Of a stretch of DNA of 64,000 nucleotides, positions 50,929 through 58,584 are shown piece by piece. Where the stretch lies: the IMG/VR virus record IMGVR_UViG_3300005613_000024, positions 27,834-91,833 of that record. One strand, written 5' to 3'. The notes below the pieces were generated by a model that ran no database searches, had not been told where the DNA came from, and saw nothing but the letters and a program-made list of their open reading frames with translations. The stretch is from a virus. The position numbers and the translations under genes were made by a program. Position 1 is the stretch's first letter, and every line of letters begins with the position of its first letter.

Positions 50929-51417
50929 TTAACTTCCGCCTATCCAGACATTAATAGAAATTCTATGTCTGTGTGCATCCCATATATCAACATTTTGTCC
51001 TAAAGCTACTTTTGTATTCTCTACAATATCTACACCAACCCATCCTCCTGCTACTTTTGTAGGAGATTCTGGGTTACTGACATTATATGAATAACTATAA
51101 TATCTCCAACCACTTTTTATAGTTTCTTTTAACCAACGAGCAATATCTTTTTGTTCTCTATCATTAGTAGCATAAATTTCGATGATTATTAAAAATCTAT
51201 CATCTGTGTTAGTAGAACCAATTTCAAATTTAGGGCTTGTTTCTGATTCCTGATATTCTGAAATACAAGGTAAAGTCCAATCATTTGATTCTTTTCTACC
51301 AATACGAACTGGAACATTTGTCCCGTCTTTATCTGTAACAGAATCAGTATTTATTTCTGTATCTAAAAAATCTTTTAGACTGTTCTCTAAATTTGTATAT
51401 TCTTGATAATTTAACAT
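50929..51417 (-). CDS. putative tail terminator protein (162 aa)
   Basis: A 162-residue protein between the neck genes and the tail tube gene. The body (RFLIIIEIYATNDREQKDIA, then RWLKETIK, SINVWIGGS) has the strand-helix pattern and size of tail terminator (gpU-like) proteins that cap the tail tube. Assignment by position, size and fold impression; no diagnostic motif. Confidence 0.5.
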   Translation of the reverse strand: MLNYQEYTNLENSLKDFLDTEINTDSVTDKDGTNVPVRIGRKESNDWTLPCISEYQESETSPKFEIGSTNTDDRFLIIIEIYATNDREQKDIARWLKETIKSGWRYYSYSYNVSNPESPTKVAGGWVGVDIVENTKVALGQNVDIWDAHRHRISINVWIGGS

Positions 51418-51419
51418 AA

Positions 51420-51884
51420 TTACTTTCTATTCAAAATTGTTTTTTCTATCACGGTCATTTTAGTGATAGTTTCAGCTATATAATTTAATGGACTTATGGG
51501 TGTCTGTGGTTGTATTCCAAAATAACCATCATCACTTTCAACCCATCTTCCATCTCGCCAAAAGCCTCTTGGTAAATAATGTTGCCAATTAGCTCCAATC
51601 CCTTCGCTTCCCTTATCTATATGATTCCAATAAGGTGTTTCTTTATCTAATCTGGCAATGTCGCCAACACCCCATCCATTAGGAATGGGTTCTGCTAACA
51701 TTTTGGATGCTAATGTTCCTGTCGGCATTCGAGATTTGCTCATAATAGTATCTTGAATAATTTTCTCGCATTCTTTGGCTAGACGTTCAGTATCTAATTG
51801 CGTCATGATTTTAATACGTCTTATTTCTTTACGAGTAAAATCACCACCAACTTTATCTCTAATATGGACAATTAATCTTGCCAT
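51420..51884 (-). CDS. putative tail completion/neck protein (154 aa)
   Basis: A 154-residue protein with a helical N-terminus, then KSRMPTGTLASKMLAEPIPN, and ETPYWNHIDKGSEGIGANWQ, similar in style to HK97 gp10-like neck proteins. GAGGAAATTAA precedes the ATG. It overlaps no neighbour but is tightly packed in the connector cluster. Confidence 0.5.
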   Translation of the reverse strand: MARLIVHIRDKVGGDFTRKEIRRIKIMTQLDTERLAKECEKIIQDTIMSKSRMPTGTLASKMLAEPIPNGWGVGDIARLDKETPYWNHIDKGSEGIGANWQHYLPRGFWRDGRWVESDDGYFGIQPQTPISPLNYIAETITKMTVIEKTILNRK

Positions 51885-52289
51885 TTAATTTCCTCGTCGA
51901 AAAAGAATAATTCTTGAAAAATCAAAAGGACTTTTAAAAATCTGAATTCTATCACCTAAAGCTTTTATAAAAGGAGTGTATTCTTTATCATTATATTTAA
52001 CTTTTTGACAAATTCTAAATAAATTTTCATCAGAAGTCTTTATAACTATTTCTATTGCTCCAGACTGAATTAAACCAATTTCTCTAGCAACTAAACTATT
52101 TCCTCTTATTTGACGTACATAAGCCTTTACTGGTTCAGGAGATTGATTAGTTGTTGTATAACCAGTATTTCTGTAAGGGTCGTAGGCGCTAGATTTTATA
52201 TTACTAGCTTTTAAATAAACCCAAATAGTTTCAGTGTTATCTGAAAAAACAGTGTCTTTTAATTTTTTATGTATATTACGTCTATTCAT
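51885..52289 (-). CDS. putative head closure/stopper protein (134 aa)
   Basis: A 134-residue protein with a short basic N-terminus and a small beta-barrel body (AYVRQIRGNSLVAREIGLIQ, AIEIVIKTSDENLFRICQKV, KYNDKEYTPFIKALGDRI). Size and place between connector and tail completion genes fit head-closure proteins such as SPP1 gp16 or HK97-type stoppers. Tentative. Confidence 0.48.
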   Translation of the reverse strand: MNRRNIHKKLKDTVFSDNTETIWVYLKASNIKSSAYDPYRNTGYTTTNQSPEPVKAYVRQIRGNSLVAREIGLIQSGAIEIVIKTSDENLFRICQKVKYNDKEYTPFIKALGDRIQIFKSPFDFSRIILFRRGN

Positions 52290-52344
52290 TATTTACCTTT
52301 GTAGCGATAAAATAAAACGAGTGCAAATAAAAAAGCCATTATAT

Positions 52345-54753
52345 TTATGATGTTGGAGAAGTCCATGTTAAATCTTCGTCTTCAAAGTAAAATTTTTCTT
52401 TAAATATTGTTCTTACTTGACCACTAGAATTTTCAATTTCTATTTCAATAGTTATATCATTTCCAAAACTATCAGTTAAATCTTTAGCACAAGTAATAAT
52501 AAATTCACCAGTAGAAGCGTTAAATATTTCTATTTGTGAATCTGAACCGCCACTGTTTGACGTTGCAAGTTGAATTGTGCTTCCGTCTTTATCATAAATT
52601 TGACATCGAATTTTATAGCTAGTTAAATTGGTATCTATTTTTCCGTCTAATGTAAAAGTGTCTCCTAAAATAAATTTTGAGGGAGCATCTATGTTGCAAA
52701 TTAATTCGTCTATTCTTGTTTCTCTGCTCATCGTAAAATCTATCTCTGTTGTAGAAATTGAGATTGTATTTAATTGTGTTAAAGAATCAAAATGTGTTTT
52801 GCTTACTGTTGAAGACCATACTCCTATATCATATGTAAAAGAAAATGGACTATTTTGAGTTGAAGATTCAAAGCTATCACCAGCATCAAATGTTACACCT
52901 GGCAAATGATTTCCTGAACTATCTTTAATATTAACTGTTACTGTGACCTGATTAACATTAACATTCATACTATCTTCAGTATAAGCGTCATAATCATCTG
53001 TTACTTTCAAATATAAAGTTTTACTACCAGAATGTGTTGGTGTATAACTAAATGCTTGAACAGCTTCTAAAAGAGTAGAATAAACTCCTTGAGAAATCTC
53101 TGTGTAAGTTCCACCATCTTCTTTCCATTCAACTTTATCTATATTTGTTTCTGCGTCTGAAAATGTTGTGTCTGAAAATGGTGTCATGGCAACATTGTAA
53201 ATAGCGTTTTTATTTGTTCCAGCATATAAGATTGGATTTGTATTAATAGCATATCCAACTTCATTTAAATCTAATTCTACTTGTTGTAACCCATTTGAAA
53301 TAAAAATGGCTTTAACATAAATTTTATCATCATCTGCTGGAAAATCACTGATATTATTATGAATTGTCGCAACAGAATTATAATCTGAATCTTCTGCTGT
53401 CACCCAAGCAGAACCATTCCAATATTTCCAAGTTACTCCATCTTCTGATAATTGATAAACAACAGACCCCTCATTATTTGCACCCAAAGTTTCCTCAAAA
53501 GAAATCCATTCCTCAATATTAGCAATTCCATCACCGTTTGTTTTATAAATAGCTGGTTTGGTTGCAAGATAACCAGTGTCCATATACCATTTTGATTCTA
53601 AATTTGAAACGTCACTTTGTGTATTAGAATCAGGAAAATGTATTTTTATTTGTCCGTATTTTTTATCAGTAACATATTGTGCTAATTCATCCCCATGTGT
53701 GTTAAATGTGTCTTGGTCACTTGCTTGTGCATAAGAACCATCGGAAGCCACCCAATCTGAACCATTCCAATATAAATAATCGCCACTTCTTCCAAATTGA
53801 ACTGTATATCTAGGCGAACCATTTTCAATAGTTGTAGATTCGTCATAAGAAGGGAAGCTACCAGATAAAGTATGTTGTTCCATTTCTGGAAGAATAACTG
53901 ATGTGTCTACATAATCATATTCTTTTATATTTGACCAATCTGGTGTATAATTTGATGTATGTTGAACTGTATCAAAAATTAAAATATCATTAAATTTAAC
54001 ATCTACACCATCAGAAAATATGGGTCTTCTACCAAATAAAATACTAGTAGATGTACCACGATTGCCTGTGGCTGTAATTGTTGACCCTGATTGAACTCCA
54101 TCAATAAATAAACGTGTTGCTCCAGAAATTAAATCAATATTAAGTTCAAATTCATATTCTTGACCTAAAACTGCGTTCCAAGTTCCTATTGTTTGATTAA
54201 CAATAAATCCACCAACATTACTTCTAATGACAAGAACTAAATTTCCCCCATTATTATGTCTAATAAATATCTCATTGGTTACTGCTGGACTTGTACCAAA
54301 AATATAAGAATTAACTGCTGGAGTTCCATTATAATTTGGAATTATTTTAAATCGAATACAACATTGATTGGTAAAATCTGCATTTCCTATACAATCATAA
54401 CTTATACCATCACTCGCAGAGGAAGTACAGTTTAATTGTCCACCAGAAACACTTGCACTTCCTAATAAAGTTCCTGTTAAATCTCCATCTCCCCAATCAC
54501 CATCTTTATCCTTATTAAATGAAGCATAAAAAATAGCGTCTGTTGGTCTTTGGTTTATTTGTTGAACTTTTCCACCAACAAATTCAGCTAAATCTGAATC
54601 ATAAGTAAAATCTGTATCATCTGCAAAATCTTCATTAAAAGTTACTAATTGATTCTGTAATTTTAATTTAGCCACATTATTTTCGACAGTTATTTTTGTG
54701 TCGTCATAAGTATAGTCTGCTGGTGTAGTATAAGGTATAATAAAATTTGCCAT
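52345..54753 (-). CDS. large virion surface protein with LamG and Ig-like domains (802 aa)
   Basis: Residues ~70-270 form a LamG-like jelly roll (AIFYASFNKDKDGD, CIRFKIIPNY, YEFELNIDLISGATRLFIDG, DVKFNDILIFDT). Two similar modules with YWNGSDWVA and YWNGSAWVT begin near residues 322 and 436. Later parts look like Ig/fibronectin strands (HSGSKTLYLKVTDDYDAYTE, VTVTVNIKDSSGNHLPGVTF). It sits between connector genes, an unusual place for so large a protein, so it may be a head or neck decoration that binds sugars. No enzymatic motif. Confidence 0.6.
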   Translation of the reverse strand: MANFIIPYTTPADYTYDDTKITVENNVAKLKLQNQLVTFNEDFADDTDFTYDSDLAEFVGGKVQQINQRPTDAIFYASFNKDKDGDWGDGDLTGTLLGSASVSGGQLNCTSSASDGISYDCIGNADFTNQCCIRFKIIPNYNGTPAVNSYIFGTSPAVTNEIFIRHNNGGNLVLVIRSNVGGFIVNQTIGTWNAVLGQEYEFELNIDLISGATRLFIDGVQSGSTITATGNRGTSTSILFGRRPIFSDGVDVKFNDILIFDTVQHTSNYTPDWSNIKEYDYVDTSVILPEMEQHTLSGSFPSYDESTTIENGSPRYTVQFGRSGDYLYWNGSDWVASDGSYAQASDQDTFNTHGDELAQYVTDKKYGQIKIHFPDSNTQSDVSNLESKWYMDTGYLATKPAIYKTNGDGIANIEEWISFEETLGANNEGSVVYQLSEDGVTWKYWNGSAWVTAEDSDYNSVATIHNNISDFPADDDKIYVKAIFISNGLQQVELDLNEVGYAINTNPILYAGTNKNAIYNVAMTPFSDTTFSDAETNIDKVEWKEDGGTYTEISQGVYSTLLEAVQAFSYTPTHSGSKTLYLKVTDDYDAYTEDSMNVNVNQVTVTVNIKDSSGNHLPGVTFDAGDSFESSTQNSPFSFTYDIGVWSSTVSKTHFDSLTQLNTISISTTEIDFTMSRETRIDELICNIDAPSKFILGDTFTLDGKIDTNLTSYKIRCQIYDKDGSTIQLATSNSGGSDSQIEIFNASTGEFIITCAKDLTDSFGNDITIEIEIENSSGQVRTIFKEKFYFEDEDLTWTSPTS

Positions 54754-54754
54754 T

Positions 54755-55351
54755 TTAATCCTCTATCTCTAAAAAGTCTAAAGATATAAATCCTCTTGCA
54801 AAAGAATTAAAAGCATCTCTTATTAATTCACTCTTACCTTTATTTTCTGTTGCAGTGATTTGAAAATCTCTTGTTCTAATATCAATATTCTGAGGGTCAA
54901 TATCTATAGAAGTTATTAACGCTATTAAATCACCTTCACTTCTTGTCGGATTTACGCCATTGAGAGTAACTATCTCGTTAGAATCGTTCACATAAAAAGT
55001 TTTTTTGTATCTAAATTGAGTAAATCTAACTAAGTTTGACTTTATATAACTCGTTATCTCAGAATCAGAATATTTCTCATAAAAACTATAAGTAATTATT
55101 ACATCATCTTCAGCAGTAAGAGAAGAAGTGATTGTTACTTTATTTGTATCAGAATTATAAGTCCAATTAGAACTTGTTATATCTGTTCCGTTCACATAAA
55201 CAATTATAGTAGAAGCACTAACTCTCGATGAGCTTAGTTTAAAAGAAGCATCTGAATCGTATGTAAACCCATCCCTGCCAGACGAATTCAATAAATCTTT
55301 AATTAACCCTCTTATCAGTGTAATTATATCGCTTGTAACTACGCTTGCCAT
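54755..55351 (-). CDS. putative head-tail connector/adaptor protein (198 aa)
   Basis: A 198-residue protein with helical ends (ITLIRGLIKDLLNSSGRDGF; SELIRDAFNSFARGFISLDF) and a central beta insertion (TIIVYVNGTDITSSNWTY). The helical ends fit HK97 gp6/SPP1 gp15-like adaptors. It lies two genes after the capsid gene, the usual place. The beta insertion resembles small Ig-like decorations found elsewhere in this gene set. Confidence 0.55.
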   Translation of the reverse strand: MASVVTSDIITLIRGLIKDLLNSSGRDGFTYDSDASFKLSSSRVSASTIIVYVNGTDITSSNWTYNSDTNKVTITSSLTAEDDVIITYSFYEKYSDSEITSYIKSNLVRFTQFRYKKTFYVNDSNEIVTLNGVNPTRSEGDLIALITSIDIDPQNIDIRTRDFQITATENKGKSELIRDAFNSFARGFISLDFLEIED

Positions 55352-55733
55352 ATTTTTTGCCTTTTTCTACTGGATTATAGTGTAATAAAAATATTGACTC
55401 TGTTTTATTTATAATTCTAAAATGATTCTCTTTTAAAAGAAATCCAAGCTTATTTTTTTTCTCAATCTCTGCGTACATTTCTTTTCTATAATGCCAAAAT
55501 AAAATCTTTAAAAGATTATCTGCAATTTTCTTAGAATTAGTAATTATATGCAAATATTTATCATTGTCTTTCTTTTCAAGATACAACAAACCTTGAATTA
55601 TATCTTTTTCTACTGAAATAAACGCCAGTTGTTTTTGTTTTACAAACTCATTAAATAAATAAAAATTCAAATTATTTTTTTGAGAAAAATCAAAAAAATT
55701 TAATTTATCCTTTTTTTTAATAACTCTTAGCAT
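55299..55733 (-). CDS. hypothetical protein (144 aa), faintly acetyltransferase-like
   Basis: The start is set at 55733, with AAAGGAAATAT just upstream; the longer frame to 55919 runs back through the terminator and into the capsid gene. The 144-residue protein has the stretch KQLAFISVEKDIIQGLLYLE, a helix KKIADNLLKILFWHYR and NKLGFLLKENHFRIINKTES, which faintly recalls the order of GNAT folds. No acetyl-CoA motif is clear. It overlaps the adaptor gene by 53 bases. Confidence 0.48.
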   Translation of the reverse strand: MLRVIKKKDKLNFFDFSQKNNLNFYLFNEFVKQKQLAFISVEKDIIQGLLYLEKKDNDKYLHIITNSKKIADNLLKILFWHYRKEMYAEIEKKNKLGFLLKENHFRIINKTESIFLLHYNPVEKGKKYGKRSYKRYNYTDKRVN

Positions 55734-55753
55734 ATATTTCCTTTTGTTATTGG

Positions 55754-55783
55754 GAGTAGAGAGAAAATTAATTCTCTCCACTC
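55754..55783 (-). other. stem-loop downstream of the capsid terminator
   Basis: GAGT-A-GAGAGAA pairs with TTCTCTC-C-ACTC around AATTAA with a single mismatch, giving a 12-position stem. It lies just after the capsid terminator and before the ribosome binding site of the gene at 55733. It may shield the 5' end of that mRNA or act as a processing site. Confidence 0.45.
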
Positions 55784-55785
55784 GT

Positions 55786-55810
55786 ATAAAAACTTCACAT
55801 AAATGTGAAG
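55786..55810 (-). terminator. intrinsic terminator after the major capsid gene
   Basis: On the minus strand, CTTCACAT pairs with ATGTGAAG (eight bases, two-base centre), directly followed by TTTTTAT. It lies about 12 bases after the capsid stop codon. The stem is not GC-rich but the T run makes it the clearest intrinsic terminator in the window. Confidence 0.68.
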
Positions 55811-55822
55811 AAAACTTTCGTA

Positions 55823-56794
55823 TTAAGCATATACGGATGCTTTTTTGTAGACCGCTACACAGTAAGGATTGGTAACAACAGTACCATACTGCTCCATTGC
55901 TGTAATAGCATACGCCCACTTAGGAGTCGCACCTATATTAATTCTAGGGCCAGCCGCAACAATTACTCTCTCTTTTTCAGGACTTCCAACACCATCAAGA
56001 CTATTTACTTTTCGTCTTACGAAATGAATAGGTCTATTACCTTCTGCGTCGCTTGTGGCAACCAAAAGAGCTTTATCAGTAGCAAACACCGTTTGAGATG
56101 TACTATGAGTATAAGAATAATTCTCAATCTTAACCCATTTAGCTATACCAGCTTTTGCAAGAGAAACTTCACGATTCTTGTCCTCTTCATAGTCCATCAA
56201 AATTACATCAGTTGTAACATCAGCGCCAGTGATAAGAACAAGTTTATTACCATATTTGGCAACGCTTCGAACCATATCAACAACTTTCTCAAAATCAATT
56301 ACGCTGTCGCCAGAATCATTAGCAAATGTATTTGATCGACCTTCAGCCGCCGCAATAAGCAAATCAAGAACGTCTTTGATTTCTTTGCGGTCTAAAGATT
56401 CCATAGCAGTCTTAGATTTAATAGCGATAGGGTCATACTTAGCTTCAAGTAATTTCTCAACGTATACATAATATTCGTCAGAGCTATAGCTATTAAAAGT
56501 CAAATCATTTTCAGAACCAGGTGTCACGTTAGTTTGATTTACAGAACCATTACTGATAGTGTAAACAACTTTCGTTTCAGGAGACTGAGTAAAATACTCA
56601 TAGTCTTCGCCCTTATTAACTCTACCTATCTGAGCTACTTCAGCAATAACTTCAGGAATAGGAAGTTCTGCGTCATAAGGCATATTAGCTAATTTAGCTA
56701 ATTCAAAGGCATTACCCGTAGGGCCCTGTACTGCAATTTCTTGTAATTTGGCTTTCAGTTCTTCCTGAGCCAGCATCAATTTTTTATTATCCAT
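55823..56794 (-). CDS. major capsid protein (HK97-fold type)
   Basis: A 323-residue protein after the protease/scaffold gene, with the strongest ribosome binding site of the window (AGGAGGAAATTAAAC-ATG). The sequence has an N-terminal helix, then a P-domain/E-loop-like body (DYEYFTQSPETKVVYTISNG, YYVYVEKLLEAKYDPIAI) and helical DLLIAAAEGRS. A C-terminal RVIVAAGPRINIGATPKWAY strand pair follows. Length, position, terminator and lack of other candidates support the call. No N-terminal delta domain is visible, in line with a separate scaffold. Confidence 0.78.
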   Translation of the reverse strand: MDNKKLMLAQEELKAKLQEIAVQGPTGNAFELAKLANMPYDAELPIPEVIAEVAQIGRVNKGEDYEYFTQSPETKVVYTISNGSVNQTNVTPGSENDLTFNSYSSDEYYVYVEKLLEAKYDPIAIKSKTAMESLDRKEIKDVLDLLIAAAEGRSNTFANDSGDSVIDFEKVVDMVRSVAKYGNKLVLITGADVTTDVILMDYEEDKNREVSLAKAGIAKWVKIENYSYTHSTSQTVFATDKALLVATSDAEGNRPIHFVRRKVNSLDGVGSPEKERVIVAAGPRINIGATPKWAYAITAMEQYGTVVTNPYCVAVYKKASVYA

Positions 56795-56830
56795 GTTTAA
56801 TTTCCTCCTATTGGATTAGTGAAAAATTAA

Positions 56831-57670
56831 TTATTTTCCATACTTATTTTTTAAATAATTTCCGATTCTATCATCGGCAGATTCTTCTTTTTCTTCTTTA
56901 TTTTCTGCATCATCTATTTTTAAGTTTTTATCATCATCTTCATCTTTATCTTCAGCAGTTTCTAATTCTTTCTTTTCGAGTTCATTAACTCTTTTCTTTA
57001 AACGAGCATTTTCCAGTTTATTTTCATCTAACAAATCTTCGTCTGATAAATCTTTAACGAAATCGCCAAGTTCTGCTCTAATTTCAACAACTTTCTTAGC
57101 ATTTTCTTTCAAAAAATCAATCTCTTTATCTTTTGATTTCAACTTTTCTTCATACTTTGCTTTCATATCTTCAACTTGAGCATAATTGTAAATTTGGTCT
57201 TCTTTGATTTTAGTGCGATAGACTTCTTTTCCGTCTCGCTTCACAATTCTTTCGCCATCACGAGAAATTGTTTCTATCTTAGTTTCGTCATCATAAGTTG
57301 TTTCGGTTTTCATCTTTTCTTCAGTAACGACTTTAGATTTTCCAGCTTTCTCTTCCTTTTTATCTTCTTTAGAATCTTCGTTGGATTTCTCTTCAGTTTC
57401 TTCGGCTTTATCATCTTCTTTAGAAATCTCTTTAGTTTCCTCTTTTTTCTTCTCTTCAGAAGATTCAACTTCTTTATCCTTAGACTCTTCGGCTTCGCTA
57501 TCAGAAGCTTCAGTAGTCTCGGATTCAGTCTTCTGTTCAGCAGAAGCTCTTTTTTCTAATTCAGCTTCCCACTGTTCGTCTGACCAGTCTTTGACAGCTT
57601 CTTCACCAAGTTCTTTAATAAGTTCTTCTTTAAACTTGGCTAACAAAGCATCACGAGTCTTTTTTTCCAT
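56831..57670 (-). CDS. nested scaffold protein from an internal start (279 aa)
   Basis: In-frame with the protease gene, ATG at 57670 is preceded by AAAAGGAGAAATTGAA, a strong ribosome binding site with good spacing. It would give a free 279-residue acidic scaffold (starting MEKKTRDALLAKFKEEL). Lambda uses the same layout for C and Nu3. Support is the ribosome binding site and the sharp change from protease/zinc-ribbon to scaffold composition at this point. Confidence 0.6.
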   Translation of the reverse strand: MEKKTRDALLAKFKEELIKELGEEAVKDWSDEQWEAELEKRASAEQKTESETTEASDSEAEESKDKEVESSEEKKKEETKEISKEDDKAEETEEKSNEDSKEDKKEEKAGKSKVVTEEKMKTETTYDDETKIETISRDGERIVKRDGKEVYRTKIKEDQIYNYAQVEDMKAKYEEKLKSKDKEIDFLKENAKKVVEIRAELGDFVKDLSDEDLLDENKLENARLKKRVNELEKKELETAEDKDEDDDKNLKIDDAENKEEKEESADDRIGNYLKNKYGK

Positions 57671-58492
57671 TTCAATTTCTCCTTTTATTTTTTTGTAGTC
57701 TTTTAATATAGCATTATAGTTTTGTTTACTTGGTCTATCAAATCTTCGCATTTCACTACCGCATTTAGAACATTTTATATCTTTACAATGTTCTGTAGAA
57801 GATATTACATTACCACATTTAATACATTCACATTTATAACTTGCTTCTTCTAATTTTTTTTTCTTACTGAATTTTAATAAATATTCTTCTATTTTATCAA
57901 CAGCATCTTTCGCTGAAGCACATACTAAAGTTTTTTTATTATCAAAAACATTATTAATTATTGCATTTGCTGATTGTAAAACTTTAGCATCATCGTAGGC
58001 GGGCGAAACGCCAGGAAATAATAATCCCACTCCATCAAAAGAAACTCTTTTTAATTTTCGAACTCCATTAACCAAATTAATAATATCATCTTCTTTGACC
58101 ATCAATTCAAAACTAACAGACATTTCATCTTCTGCAATTGCATTTTCAACAATTTCCCATTCTTTAGGATATAAACTTTTAAAAAATGAAAATACTATTT
58201 CTATTTGGTCATTTTGATTAACCCAGGCATCTAATATAGTCCCTATAACATATCCTTGCCGTTTATGATTAATATTGGCTTGAGTAAAACATAATTGAGG
58301 AACATCTTTTTTTACAGTTTTAGCTAAAATTACACGATTTTTATTAGGAGTTTTCCCATCCACTTTAGCATAAACAGCATGTAAAAAACCTAAACTTTCA
58401 TTTGGATAATTTATTCCTAAATTTTTAATTACTTTTTCTATAGGAGATTTTGATTTTTTTGCTTTTGCTTCAAAATAAATTTTTTGTTTCAT
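56831..58492 (-). CDS. prohead protease fused to acidic scaffold (553 aa)
   Basis: Residues ~1-200 look like a capsid maturation protease (NINHKRQGYVIGTILDAWVN, IEIVFSFFKSLYPKEWEIVE, AIAEDEMSVSFELMV). Residues ~223-250 hold a zinc ribbon (CECIKCG ... CKDIKCSKCG). From residue 275 the chain is a long Glu/Lys/Asp-rich helical segment, typical of scaffolds, with a helical C-terminus. A strong internal start at residue 275 is listed separately. It lies between portal and capsid genes as expected. GGAGTAAAAAAGGA precedes the start. Confidence 0.7.
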   Translation of the reverse strand: MKQKIYFEAKAKKSKSPIEKVIKNLGINYPNESLGFLHAVYAKVDGKTPNKNRVILAKTVKKDVPQLCFTQANINHKRQGYVIGTILDAWVNQNDQIEIVFSFFKSLYPKEWEIVENAIAEDEMSVSFELMVKEDDIINLVNGVRKLKRVSFDGVGLLFPGVSPAYDDAKVLQSANAIINNVFDNKKTLVCASAKDAVDKIEEYLLKFSKKKKLEEASYKCECIKCGNVISSTEHCKDIKCSKCGSEMRRFDRPSKQNYNAILKDYKKIKGEIEMEKKTRDALLAKFKEELIKELGEEAVKDWSDEQWEAELEKRASAEQKTESETTEASDSEAEESKDKEVESSEEKKKEETKEISKEDDKAEETEEKSNEDSKEDKKEEKAGKSKVVTEEKMKTETTYDDETKIETISRDGERIVKRDGKEVYRTKIKEDQIYNYAQVEDMKAKYEEKLKSKDKEIDFLKENAKKVVEIRAELGDFVKDLSDEDLLDENKLENARLKKRVNELEKKELETAEDKDEDDDKNLKIDDAENKEEKEESADDRIGNYLKNKYGK

Positions 58493-58541
58493 TCCTTTTT
58501 TACTCCTCTATATATCTATTTCAGAATGACATTATTTACAT

Positions 58542-58570
58542 TTTATATATTTACCGATTTTTGTTCTCAA
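58542..58570 (-). promoter_or_regulatory. candidate minus-strand promoter before the protease/scaffold gene
   Basis: Reading the minus strand, TTGAGA at 58570-58565, a 17-base spacer, then TATAAA at 58547-58542. It lies in the 92-base gap between portal and protease genes, about 50 bases before the ATG. Spacing is ideal but the -35 deviates by one base and it lacks the core shared by P1-P3. No other feature was seen in the gap. Confidence 0.4.
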
Positions 58571-58584
58571 AATAAACTCACTAT

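Noticed and set aside
52289-52339. 16-residue hydrophobic minus-strand frame in the gap before the 802-residue gene's end
   Set aside because: It is coupled to the next ATG by TAATG but has no ribosome binding site and is too short to support; kept only as a note.
55734-55919. N-terminal extension of the 55299 gene back into the capsid gene
   Set aside because: The extension runs through the terminator and out of frame into the capsid gene, while ATG at 55733 has a good ribosome binding site.
57176-57698. Two plus-strand frames over the scaffold region
   Set aside because: They are antisense to the Glu/Lys-rich scaffold, which yields Ser/Phe-rich shadows; no ribosome binding site or plus-strand context.
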